A stretch of 64,000 bases of DNA, taken from positions 1 through 64,000 of the forward strand of contig NZ_JACVQF010000163.1 of the NCBI RefSeq assembly GCF_014534645.1, in the 5' to 3' direction. The position numbers and the translations under genes are program-made. This stretch comes from Streptomyces griseicoloratus. Lineage in GTDB: Bacteria > Actinomycetota > Actinomycetes > Streptomycetales > Streptomycetaceae. The notes under the pieces were generated by a model that saw only the letters and a program-made list of their open reading frames with translations, did no database searches and had not been told where the DNA came from. Shown here one piece after another: positions 21,417 through 31,374 of the stretch. How positions within the stretch are numbered: position 1 is the first letter of the stretch; each line of letters begins with the position of its first letter.

Positions 21417-22405
21417 GCCCGCTGCCCTGGGGAGCGATGGCGCGCCTCGCGGGGCGGCGGGCCCTGTTCGCCGTCCCCGTCGTCCTCGTCGTCACCTTCG
21501 GCGTCTTCGCCATCGCCGCCGCCTCCCCGTTCGACCCCGTCAAGGCGTACGCCGGCACCGCCGCGCTCGGCGCCGACCAGGAGACCCTGGACCGGCTGCG
21601 GGACAACCTGGGCGTGGACCAGTCCTTCGTCGTCCGCTGGTGGCACTGGCTGACGGACGCGCTCACCGGCGACCTCGGCCACTCCGGCGTGATGCGGCAG
21701 CCCGTGGCCCAGGTGATCGGCGAACGCCTCGTGTGGTCCGCGCTGCTGTGCGCCGTCGCCTTCGCCGTCGCGGTGGCCGTCGGCACCCTGCTCGGGGTGC
21801 TGGCCGCCCGCCGGCCCGGATCGATGCTCGACCGCGCCGTCACCTCGCTCGCCTACTGCCTGGAGGCGGCGCCGGTGTTCTGGATCGCGCTGCTCGCCGT
21901 CTGGCTGTTCGCCCTCCAGTGGGACGTCCTCCCGGCGGGCGGACTGACCGACACCGCCAGCGAGCGGGTCACCGCCGGACAGGTCGCGAGCCACATCGTG
22001 CTGCCCGCCGGTGTGCTCGCCGTCTCCCAACTGCCCTGGTTCACCCTCTACGTACGCCAGGGCGTCGGCGACGCCCTGGCGGAGGATCCCGTGCGCGGCG
22101 CCCGCGCCCGGGGCATCGGCGAGGGCACGGTCCTGCTCGGCCACGCCCTGCGCTCCGGACTCCTCCCGGTGCTCACCCTGATCGGCTCCCGCGTGCCCGA
22201 ACTCATCACCGGGGCCCTGCTGGTGGAGAGCGTCTTCAGCTGGCCGGGCATCGCCGCGGCCACCGTCGAGGCGGCCACCGCCGTCGACTTCCCGCTGCTG
22301 GCCGCCCTGACCACCCTCGCCACCGCCGCCGTCCTCGTCGGCAACCTGCTCGCGGACCTGCTCTACGGACTGTTCGACCCGAGGGTGAAGCTCAGTGAAA
22401 TGTGA
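21413..22405 (+). CDS. nikB: Nickel ABC transporter permease NikB
   Basis: A 330-residue inner-membrane permease with several hydrophobic helices, beginning RRALFAVPVVLVVTFGVFAI. The DppB/NikB-type features are LGVDQSFVVRWWHWLTDALTGDLGHS and the EAA loop DALAEDPVRGARARGIGE. The GTG at 21413 overlaps the nikA stop as GTGA; an ATG at 21437 with GGGGAG nearby is an alternative start. It forms the channel with NikC. Confidence 0.88.
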   Translation: MSPLPWGAMARLAGRRALFAVPVVLVVTFGVFAIAAASPFDPVKAYAGTAALGADQETLDRLRDNLGVDQSFVVRWWHWLTDALTGDLGHSGVMRQPVAQVIGERLVWSALLCAVAFAVAVAVGTLLGVLAARRPGSMLDRAVTSLAYCLEAAPVFWIALLAVWLFALQWDVLPAGGLTDTASERVTAGQVASHIVLPAGVLAVSQLPWFTLYVRQGVGDALAEDPVRGARARGIGEGTVLLGHALRSGLLPVLTLIGSRVPELITGALLVESVFSWPGIAAATVEAATAVDFPLLAALTTLATAAVLVGNLLADLLYGLFDPRVKLSEM

Positions 22406-23307
22406 CTCCCATGGCTGAGACCGCGGCCGAGAAGGCCGAGCGGCCCGGCACCGCGTGGCGCTCGTACGGCGCGAAACACCGCTCCACCCGCACCCTGCGC
22501 CTGCGCACCTCCGCCGCACTGGTGGCCCTGACCGTCCTCGCCGTCCTGGTCGTACCGCCGCTGGTCCAGCTCGACCAGCAGGCCGTCGACCTGGCCGCCA
22601 AGCTGCGACCGCCGAGCCCGGAGCACCCCTTCGGCACCGACGACGTCGGCCGGGACCTGCTGCTGCGCTGTGTGTACGGGCTGCGCGTCTCCCTGCTCGT
22701 CGGGGTGGCGGCGGCACTGACGGCGACCGTGGTCGGCACCGCCGTGGGCGCCGCCGCCGGGGCACTGGGCGGCTGGGTCGACCGGGCTGTCATGCGCGTC
22801 GTCGACGCGTTCTCGTCCGTGCCGCACCTGCTGCTCGGCATCTTCATCGTCGCCATGTTCCGGCCGGGCGTCTGGCCGGTGGTGGTGTCGGTCGCGCTCA
22901 CCCACTGGCTGTCGACCGCGCGCATCGTCCGCGCCGAGGTGCTGTCCCTGCGCTCGCGCCCGTTCATCGACGCGGCGGTCTCCGGCGGCGCGTCCCGGTG
23001 GCGGGTGGCCGTGCGCCATCTGCTGCCCGGCGTGCTGCCGCAGGCCGCGCTGGCCGCCGTGCTGATGGTGCCGCACGCCATGTGGCACGAGTCCGCGCTG
23101 TCCTTCCTCGGACTCGGACTGCCCACCCACATGGCGAGCCTCGGCAACCTCATCCAGAGCGCACGCGGCTCGCTGCTCGCCGGGCAGTGGTGGCCCACCC
23201 TCTTCCCGGGCCTGTTCATCATCGTCCCCACCCTCGCCGTCGCGGGCCTCGCCGGCGCCTGGCGGGAGCGGATCAACCCCCGCCGCCGATCGGAGCTGAT
23301 GCTGTGA
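22402..23307 (+). CDS. nikC: Nickel ABC transporter permease NikC
   Basis: A 301-residue DppC/NikC-type permease: one N-terminal helix (ALVALTVLAVLVVPPLV), the segment HPFGTDDVGRDLLLRCVYGLRVSLLVG, and the EAA loop ARIVRAEVLSLRSRPFIDAAVSGG. GTG 22402 overlaps the nikB stop (GTGA); ATG 22411 is the alternative. It pairs with NikB. Confidence 0.88.
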   Translation: MTPMAETAAEKAERPGTAWRSYGAKHRSTRTLRLRTSAALVALTVLAVLVVPPLVQLDQQAVDLAAKLRPPSPEHPFGTDDVGRDLLLRCVYGLRVSLLVGVAAALTATVVGTAVGAAAGALGGWVDRAVMRVVDAFSSVPHLLLGIFIVAMFRPGVWPVVVSVALTHWLSTARIVRAEVLSLRSRPFIDAAVSGGASRWRVAVRHLLPGVLPQAALAAVLMVPHAMWHESALSFLGLGLPTHMASLGNLIQSARGSLLAGQWWPTLFPGLFIIVPTLAVAGLAGAWRERINPRRRSELML

Positions 23308-24284
23308 CCGAGCGAGCCCCCGTGCTGTCGGTCCGCGGACTGTCGGTGCGCTTCCTCATGCCGGGTGGCCGGCGGGTCGCCGCCGTCACCGACGCGCACT
23401 TCGAGGTGCGGGCCGGCGAGTGCCTGGCCCTGATCGGCGAGAGCGGCTGCGGCAAGTCCGTCCTCGCCTCCGCCCTCCTCGGCCTGCTCCCCGGCAACGC
23501 CCAGACCGCCGGCAGCGCCCTGCTGGGCGACCTCGACCTGCTCACCGCCGACGAACGGACCCTGGCCCGCACGGTACGGGGCCGGCTGGCCGGCCTCGTA
23601 CCGCAGAGCCCGGCCGCCCACCTCACCCCCGTGCGCACCATCCGCTCCCAACTGCAGGAGACGGTCGCCGCACTGACCCCGACGCGGGGACGCGCCGCCC
23701 TGCGTTCCGCCGCCGAGGCCGCCGCCGAACGCGCCGCGTTCCCGGTGGACCACCTCGACCGCCACCCGCACGAGCTGTCCGGCGGCCTCGCCCAGCGTGC
23801 CGCCACCGCCCTCGCCCTCGTCGGCGACGCCCCGCTGCTGCTCGCCGACGAACCGACCACCGGACTCGACCGCGACCTGGTGGACCGCACCGTCGACGAA
23901 CTGCGCCGGCACGTCGACGCCGGCGGCGAGGGCCGGGCCCTGCTGATGATCACGCACGACCTGGCCGCGGCCGAACGCATCGCCGACCGGGTCGCCGTGA
24001 TGTACGCGGGCCGGATCGTCGAACTGGCCGACGCCGCCGCCTTCTTCGGCACCCCCGGACCCCGCCACCCCTACAGCCGCGGCCTGCTCCAGGCCCTCCC
24101 CGACCGGGCCTTCACCCCCATCCCGGGCCTGCCGCCCGAACTCGGCGCCCTGCCCGACGGCTGCGCCTTCGCCCCCCGCTGCGACCGGGCGAACGACGCC
24201 TGTGCCGTGCTCCCGCCGCTGAGCGGCACGGTCGCCTGCCACCATCCGCACGCCGCTCTCACGGAGGCCGCCGACCGTGCTTGA
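23304..24284 (+). CDS. nikD: Nickel ABC transporter ATPase NikD
   Basis: A 326-residue ATPase with Walker A GESGCGKS, Q-loop LVPQSP, signature LSGGL (variant of LSGGQ), Walker B LLLADEPTTGLD and switch histidine MITHD. The C-terminal oligopeptide/nickel-type extension is present with the cysteine pattern CAFAPRCDRANDAC. The GTG overlaps the nikC stop. It powers transport with NikE. Confidence 0.89.
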   Translation: MTERAPVLSVRGLSVRFLMPGGRRVAAVTDAHFEVRAGECLALIGESGCGKSVLASALLGLLPGNAQTAGSALLGDLDLLTADERTLARTVRGRLAGLVPQSPAAHLTPVRTIRSQLQETVAALTPTRGRAALRSAAEAAAERAAFPVDHLDRHPHELSGGLAQRAATALALVGDAPLLLADEPTTGLDRDLVDRTVDELRRHVDAGGEGRALLMITHDLAAAERIADRVAVMYAGRIVELADAAAFFGTPGPRHPYSRGLLQALPDRAFTPIPGLPPELGALPDGCAFAPRCDRANDACAVLPPLSGTVACHHPHAALTEAADRA

Positions 24285-24960
24285 CCTGCGGGCCATCACC
24301 GCCGGATACACCAGGAACGCACCGGTGTTCCGGGACGTCTCCCTGACCGTCGCGCCGGGCGAGGCCGTCGGACTGCTCGGCCCCAGCGGCTGCGGCAAGT
24401 CCACCCTCGCGCGCGTCGCGGCCCTGCTGCACCGGCCCGAGTCCGGGACCCTGGTGCTCGACGGCGAACCCGTACGACGCTGGCGCCACCGCGCCCCGCG
24501 CGCCCAGCGCACCGCCTTCGGCGTCGTCTTCCAGCAGCCCAGGCTCTCCGCCGACCCCCGGCTGCGGCTCACCGACCTGATCGCCGAACCGCTGCGGGCC
24601 ACCGGCCGGCGCGAGGGCAGCGCCGACCGGGTCGCCGAACTGGCCGCCACCGTCGGGCTGACCGCCGACCTGCTCGGCCGGCGCCCGCACGAGGTCAGCG
24701 ACGGCCAGCTCCAACGGGCCTGCCTCGCCCGCGCCCTCGTGCTGCGCCCGCGCTGGCTGGTGTGCGACGAGATGACGGCGATGCTCGACGCGTCGACCAC
24801 CGCAGCCCTGGTCCGGGTGGTGGAGGACTACCGCGCCGCCACCGGCGCCGGTCTGCTGGCCGTCGGCCACGACCGCACCCTGCTGGACCGCTGGTGCGAC
24901 CGCACCGTCGACTGGACGGCCCTGACCGGCACCGCCCTCGCCGCGGAGGCGGCCCGGTAG
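24277..24960 (+). CDS. nikE: Nickel ABC transporter ATPase NikE
   Basis: A 227-residue ATPase with Walker A GPSGCGKST, Q-loop VVFQQP, signature VSDGQ, Walker B WLVCDEMTAMLD and a His in VGHD. It is shorter than NikD, lacking the C-terminal extension, as is usual for this subunit. The GTG start lies eight bases inside nikD. The Glu-Met in the Walker B region, where Glu-Pro is common, is a small oddity shared with some homologues. Confidence 0.87.
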   Translation: MLDLRAITAGYTRNAPVFRDVSLTVAPGEAVGLLGPSGCGKSTLARVAALLHRPESGTLVLDGEPVRRWRHRAPRAQRTAFGVVFQQPRLSADPRLRLTDLIAEPLRATGRREGSADRVAELAATVGLTADLLGRRPHEVSDGQLQRACLARALVLRPRWLVCDEMTAMLDASTTAALVRVVEDYRAATGAGLLAVGHDRTLLDRWCDRTVDWTALTGTALAAEAAR

Positions 24961-25021
24961 TACGCCCTCCGGTTCCTCGACATGCATCCGTCAAATGGGG
25001 TCCACGGACACAGCAGTCGGG

Positions 25022-25032
25022 GTTCATCCGGC
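25022..25032 (+). promoter_or_regulatory. Possible single PHO-box half unit before phoD
   Basis: GTTCATCCGGC fits the Streptomyces PhoP direct-repeat unit at 10 of 11 positions, and it lies 47 bases before the PhoD start. The neighbouring 11-base units fit poorly, so a functional PHO box is uncertain. Confidence 0.25.
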
Positions 25033-25078
25033 GCCGTTTGGCTGGTGCGCGGCCGACCGTCCGCCGTCTGGAGGTTCG

Positions 25079-26671
<1,593 letters not shown>

Positions 26672-26683
26672 GGCCCGGCCCGG

Positions 26684-27313
26684 TCACCCCGGCAGCAGCT
26701 GCCGCACCAGCGCGTCCGCCGCCCAGTGCTCCCAGCGGGCCGGGGTCCAGCCCCGGGCGCCGACCAGCAGGCCGTAGGTCTCGGGGCCGAGGACGGCCAG
26801 GGCGACGTCGGCGGCCGAGGCGGCGTCGTGGCCGTCGCGCAGCGTGCCGCCGGCCTTGGCCAGCAGGGCCTCGGCGAAACGGAGTTGCACGGTGTGCCGC
26901 TGCCGCCGGTTGAGCCGCCACAGCTCGGCGAGCTCCACGTCGGCGGCAGCGGCCGCGTGCACCACCTCCAGCACGGGGGCGGCACGCTCCAGGACGGCCC
27001 GGGCACCCGCCGCCTGCAACGCCAGCTGGGCGGCGGGGTCCGGGGCGTCCAGCACCTCCCGGGCCCAGGGGCGGTCCAGCGTGGCCACCGGATCGGGATC
27101 GCCGGCGATCACGGTGTCCAGCAGTTCCTTGAGCAGCGCGCGCTTGGTGCCGAAGGTGAAGTAGACCGTCTGGACGCCGACTTCGGCGGCGCGGGCGATG
27201 TCCTCCACGGTCGTACCGGTCCAGCCGCGCTCGGCGAACAGCCGCGCGGCGGCATCGAGCATCCGCTGCCGGGTACGGCGTGCCTTCTCGGCCCGGGGGA
27301 CGGGGGGCACCAT
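26684..27313 (-). CDS. TetR-family regulator
   Basis: A 209-residue TetR protein with the usual N-terminal helix-turn-helix: RTRQRMLDAAARLFAERGWTGTTVEDIARAAEVGVQTVYFTFGTKRALLKELLD. The ATG at 27313 has GAGGAGG upstream. It is divergent from the saccharopine-dehydrogenase-like gene, with a dense palindromic operator between them, so it most likely represses that gene and itself. The inducer is unknown. Confidence 0.88.
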   Translation of the reverse strand: MVPPVPRAEKARRTRQRMLDAAARLFAERGWTGTTVEDIARAAEVGVQTVYFTFGTKRALLKELLDTVIAGDPDPVATLDRPWAREVLDAPDPAAQLALQAAGARAVLERAAPVLEVVHAAAAADVELAELWRLNRRQRHTVQLRFAEALLAKAGGTLRDGHDAASAADVALAVLGPETYGLLVGARGWTPARWEHWAADALVRQLLPG

Positions 27314-27351
27314 GCCGCCTCCTCTGCGCCGCGCGAGGCGGCAGAGCTTTG

Positions 27352-27393
27352 ACTGTAGTGACACTACAGTGTAGTCACTGGAGTATGACTACA
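27352..27393. promoter_or_regulatory. Overlapping TetR operators
   Basis: ACTGTAGTGACACTACAGT (27352-27370) is a perfect 19-bp palindrome with a central A. It is followed by a second inverted pair TGTAGTCA-N8-TGACTACA (27370-27393) that covers the ATG of the downstream gene. The shared word TGTAGT/ACTACA recurs four times. This layout is typical of a TetR autoregulatory operator. Confidence 0.75.
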
Positions 27394-28434
27394 GTGAACT
27401 CCGGCGGTCCCACCGGGCGGATCCTGGTCGTCGGCGGCTACGGCGCGGTCGGCGCCACGGTGTCCGCCACCCTCGGCGCGTGGTTCCCCGGCCGGGTGGT
27501 CCCCGCCGGACGCGACGAGGCCAGGGCCCGGCGGCTCGGCGGAGTGCGCGTGGACGTCACCGACCCGGACGCCTTCCGCCGCGTACTGGACGAACTGGGC
27601 GACGTCGCCGCCGTGGTGCTGTGCGTGGAACCCCCGGACGCGGGCATCGCGCGGATCACGCTGGAACGCGGCGTCCGCCTGGTCGACGTGGCGGCCACCG
27701 CCCGTCTCCTCGACGCCGTGACGGACCTGTCCGGCACCGCCGCGGCCCACGGAGCCACCGCCCTGCTCAGCGTGGGAGTCGCCCCGGGTCTCACCAACCT
27801 GCTCGCCCGCCGCGCCCACGAGGCAGTCGGCGGCGCCGAACGCCTGGACATCACCCTGCTGTTCGGCACCGGCGAGCGGCACGGCGCCGACGCCCTGCGC
27901 TGGACCCTGACCGCGCTGGGCGAGGCCGCCCCGGGCGCGCCGTACCGGACGGACCTGCCGGGACACGGAACCCGGACCGCGTATCCCTTCCCGTTCTCCG
28001 ACCAGCACACCCTGCGCCGCACCCTGGACGCCCTGGACGTCACCACCCGGCTGTGCCTGGACTCCCGGCCGCTGACCGCGGCGCTCTTCGCGCTGCAACG
28101 CACCGGACTGTCCGGCGCCCTTTGCCGGCCACGCGTGCTGCGGCCGCTGACCGGCGCCCTCCACCGGATCCGCCTCGGCGGCGACCGCTTCGCGGTCCGG
28201 GTGGATGCCCGGCGCGGCGACCGGCACGCGGTGTACGCCCTCACCGGTCACGAACAGAGCCGGGTCACCGGACTCGTGGCCGCGCACGCCACCCGGGAAC
28301 TGCTCACCGGCTCGCCCCCGCCCGGCGTCCACCACATCGAACAGCTCCCGGCCCTGGCCCGGCTGCCCGAGTCCCTGGCCGCCCACGGCGTCGTACTGCG
28401 GCGCCCGGCACGGCGGGGCGGCGATGACCGGTGA
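27385..28434 (+). CDS. Saccharopine-dehydrogenase-like NAD(P)-binding protein
   Basis: A 349-residue protein with an N-terminal Rossmann fold (ILVVGGYGAVGATVSATLGAWFPGRVVPAGRD) of the saccharopine dehydrogenase NADP-binding family, and VAPGLTNLLARRAHEAVGG in the middle. The real substrate is unknown; such proteins include lysine-degradation and trans-acting enoyl reductases. The start ATG at 27385 lies inside the operator of the divergent TetR gene, so it should be tightly repressed. Confidence 0.8.
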   Translation: MTTVNSGGPTGRILVVGGYGAVGATVSATLGAWFPGRVVPAGRDEARARRLGGVRVDVTDPDAFRRVLDELGDVAAVVLCVEPPDAGIARITLERGVRLVDVAATARLLDAVTDLSGTAAAHGATALLSVGVAPGLTNLLARRAHEAVGGAERLDITLLFGTGERHGADALRWTLTALGEAAPGAPYRTDLPGHGTRTAYPFPFSDQHTLRRTLDALDVTTRLCLDSRPLTAALFALQRTGLSGALCRPRVLRPLTGALHRIRLGGDRFAVRVDARRGDRHAVYALTGHEQSRVTGLVAAHATRELLTGSPPPGVHHIEQLPALARLPESLAAHGVVLRRPARRGGDDR

Positions 28435-28559
28435 CCGGGGTGGAGACCCGGGCGACGTCATCTTGCGAGACAGATCGTCATCGGGGCGGTTACGATGTCG
28501 GCGATGATGAACTTCTCCTCGTACGGATTGGGGGAATCGTCCGCGCAAGGTGATTGCTG

Positions 28560-29981
28560 ATGGCACATCACTTCGCGAACGAGCTTCCTTCCCGCCTGTT
28601 GATGTGGCAGCGCGTGCGTGAGTACGCCGTGCCACCGTCCATGATCGAGACCGCGACCGCACGGCGTGCGGCCGGTGACTGGGCGGGGGCCTGCGCCGCC
28701 GCCCGGATCGACGTCGATCTCGATCTGCGCGCCGTGCGCGACCGCCACGGCACCGACCTCGTCCACCGCCTCCGCGCGGATCTGCGGCGGCTGTCGCCGG
28801 ATCTGCTCCGCTGGCACATGCCCCGGATCGCCCCCGACGGGCGGCTCAGGCCCGGCCTCACCCTCTCGCTGGCCCGGTACCGGAGCTCCGGCGACCTTCC
28901 GCTGGAACTGGTGGTGCGGACACCGCCGGCCTGGGCGGACGCCGGACAGCGGATCTCCCTGGCCCTGTGGGAGGGGTCGGCGAACGGCGCACCGCGGCAC
29001 CACCCTCATCCCCATCCCGACCGGCGATTCCGGCTCGACCTGCACCGGCATCTGTGGGACGCCGGGCGGAGCGGCGAACTGGCACGGCGGTGCGGGGCGC
29101 ACGGAGCACCGTCCGCGGCGCCGCCGGACCTGCCCGCCGTAACCGACGCCCCGTGGGCGGTGGGGCGTTGGGCCGCCGAGGCGGAGCTGCTGCTGCGGGC
29201 CGAGGGACGTCCGCGCGGGGCGTTCGCCGTGCGGCTCGGTGCCCGCAGCCGCGCCGTCCTCGAACTCGTCGCCCCCGACGACAGCCACGCCCCGGCGTTC
29301 CGGCCGCTGCGGGAGGCGCTGCCACCGCAGGAGGCCGCGGCGCTTCCGGTGCTGCCGGAGGCGGCGGCCCGGGTCCTGCCGGACCTGGAGCTGCTGCGGG
29401 CCGGGCTGGTCGCGGCCGAGCGGCTGCATCCGCTCGTCGCCGCGGCGCTGCCGGTGTCCGGCCCCGCACCGGTGGCCGGCCCGGCCGCCGAGCCCGGTGA
29501 CCCGCACCGGGTGGAATGCCGGGGCGAGGTCCACCGGATCGCGCTGCGGGACGGGGTGCTGACGGCCGTCGATCACGACCCGGCCGAACTGCGCCGGGAG
29601 GAGCTGCTGGTGGCGCTCGGCGGACCGGCGCTGCCCTGCCTGCGCGCGATCGACGCGGTGCACCGCACTCCGCAGGCACTGCCCGCGGTCCGCGAGCGGC
29701 TCCGCCACGGTGACGTCGCCGGGGCGCTGGCCGTGGTCGAGGGTCTGCTCGGTCCCGCCGCGCTCCTGCGCGACGGGCCGCTCAAGGAGGAACTGGAGTC
29801 GGCCGCGGAGCGCCGCGTCGACCACGGGCTCTTCCGCTCGGGGCTGGTCGCCGTGCACCCCGCCGCCGGCCGGGAGCACGCGGAGGCGGACCACCGTCCC
29901 CGGCTCGACCGCCGTACGCCTCTCGTGATGCGCCGCAAGCGCGCCGGCCGGGGCCGGCCCCGCACCGGCCTGACCCGCTGA
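28560..29981 (+). CDS. Conserved protein of a MoxR-VWA module, function unknown
   Basis: I do not recognise a domain in this 473-residue protein. It is rich in Arg, Ala, Leu and Glu, without signal peptide or membrane helices; the N-terminal part MLMWQRVREYAVPPSMIETATARRAAGDW... looks helical, with a Trp-X-Gly-Ala-Cys segment that recalls helical repeats, and the C-terminus is very basic (RRKRAGRGRPR). It precedes an AAA+ MoxR ATPase by 109 bases and a metallopeptidase/VWA protein after that, same strand. The three probably act together; this one may be the client or adaptor, which is inference. The ATG at 28560 is preceded by AAGG. Confidence 0.7.
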   Translation: MAHHFANELPSRLLMWQRVREYAVPPSMIETATARRAAGDWAGACAAARIDVDLDLRAVRDRHGTDLVHRLRADLRRLSPDLLRWHMPRIAPDGRLRPGLTLSLARYRSSGDLPLELVVRTPPAWADAGQRISLALWEGSANGAPRHHPHPHPDRRFRLDLHRHLWDAGRSGELARRCGAHGAPSAAPPDLPAVTDAPWAVGRWAAEAELLLRAEGRPRGAFAVRLGARSRAVLELVAPDDSHAPAFRPLREALPPQEAAALPVLPEAAARVLPDLELLRAGLVAAERLHPLVAAALPVSGPAPVAGPAAEPGDPHRVECRGEVHRIALRDGVLTAVDHDPAELRREELLVALGGPALPCLRAIDAVHRTPQALPAVRERLRHGDVAGALAVVEGLLGPAALLRDGPLKEELESAAERRVDHGLFRSGLVAVHPAAGREHAEADHRPRLDRRTPLVMRRKRAGRGRPRTGLTR

Positions 29982-30090
29982 CCACCGCCGAAGCCCTCAC
30001 CCGTACCGCGCATTGGGCGCCGTACGCCCCCATGACCTCCGGAACGGGCCGTCCCGTTTCCGTTCCCTTCTCCCACCCCAGGTGACGCCC

Positions 30091-31374
30091 ATGACCCTCA
30101 GCACCCTTGTGTCCGCGCCCGCCCCCACGGCCGCCGACACGTCCGGAACCGGCGCCCAGCTCGCCCTCGCCGACGACCTCCTCGCCCTCCTGCGGACGAC
30201 CACCACCGAGCCGCGCCCCGACGAACAGCTCGACGCGCTCACCCTGGCCGTCGCGGCCGACCTGCCCGTGCTGCTCTGGGGCGAGCCGGGCATCGGCAAG
30301 ACCGCCGCCCTGACCCAGCTCGCCGCCTCCCTCGACCTGCCGCTGACCACCGTGATCGCCAGCGTCCACGAGCCGTCCGACTTCTCCGGGCTGCCCGTCG
30401 TGGGCGACGACCCGGCGGTGCAGGGGGTGCCGATGGCGCCGCCGCAGTGGGCCGTGGAGCTGGTGCGGGCCGGGCGGGGGCTGCTCTTCCTGGACGAGCT
30501 GTCCACCGCCACGCCGGCCGTCCAGGCCGCCCTGCTCCGGGTGGTCCTGGAGCGGAGGGTCGGGGCGCTGCAACTGCCGCCCGGTGTGCGGATCGTGGCC
30601 GCCGCCAACCCGAGGGCGTCGGCGGCGGACGGATGGGAACTGAGCCCGCCGCTGGCCAACCGGTTCGTCCATCTCCACTGGGTGCACGACCGGGACGTGG
30701 TGGTGCGCGGGCTGGGCGGGGTCTGGCCCCGTGCGGAGCTGCCCCGGCTGGTGCCCGAGCGGCTGCCGGAGGCGGTGGCCTTCGCCCGGCGCGCGGTCTG
30801 CGGCTTCCTGGAGGTCCGGCCGACGCTGATCCACCGGCTGCCGGGCACCGAGACGCGGCGCGGCGGTGCCTGGCCCTCGCCCCGCAGCTGGGAGGCCGCG
30901 CTGACCCTGCTGGCCTTCGGCACGGCGGCCTCCGTCTCCCGCGAGGTGCTGGCGCTGCTGGTGCGGGGCGCGGTGGGGGACGGCCCCGGGCTCGAACTCC
31001 TCGCCCACCTGGACCGCATGGACCTGCCGGACCCGGAGACACTGCTCGCCGAACCGGCCTGCGCCGAACTCCCCGAGCGGGGCGATCTGCGCCAGGCGGC
31101 GCTGGAGGCGGTGGTCGCCGCCGTCGGGGCACGCCCGGAGCGGGAGCGATGGGAGGCGGCCTGGGCGGTGCTCGTCCGGGCCATGGAGACCGGCGCTCCG
31201 GACCTGCTGGTCGCCCCGGCCACGACGCTGGCCTCGCTGCGGCGCGACGACTGGGAGGTGCCGGAGTCGGTGGAGCGGCTGGCCACGGTGATCGGCCTCG
31301 CCCGACGCGCGGACCGGTCGGTGGAGAGAGCCACGAGGGCCGAGACCGGGCATGCGACGGGGGCGCGCCGATGA
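30091..31374 (+). CDS. MoxR-type AAA+ ATPase
   Basis: A 427-residue AAA+ protein: Walker A WGEPGIGKTAAL near residue 64, Walker B LLFLDELSTA, sensor-1 region RIVAAANPRASAADG and the arginine-finger-like LANRF. This is the MoxR/CoxD-like pattern, usually paired with a VWA protein to remodel a partner. The next gene encodes exactly that, overlapping by ATGA. I start at ATG 30091, which lies right before LSTLVSA; an upstream start would add a low-quality tail. Confidence 0.85.
   Translation: MTLSTLVSAPAPTAADTSGTGAQLALADDLLALLRTTTTEPRPDEQLDALTLAVAADLPVLLWGEPGIGKTAALTQLAASLDLPLTTVIASVHEPSDFSGLPVVGDDPAVQGVPMAPPQWAVELVRAGRGLLFLDELSTATPAVQAALLRVVLERRVGALQLPPGVRIVAAANPRASAADGWELSPPLANRFVHLHWVHDRDVVVRGLGGVWPRAELPRLVPERLPEAVAFARRAVCGFLEVRPTLIHRLPGTETRRGGAWPSPRSWEAALTLLAFGTAASVSREVLALLVRGAVGDGPGLELLAHLDRMDLPDPETLLAEPACAELPERGDLRQAALEAVVAAVGARPERERWEAAWAVLVRAMETGAPDLLVAPATTLASLRRDDWEVPESVERLATVIGLARRADRSVERATRAETGHATGARR

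Noticed and set aside
25022-25043. A full PHO box before phoD
   Set aside because: Only one 11-base unit fits; the neighbouring units deviate at most positions, so I list just the single unit with low confidence.
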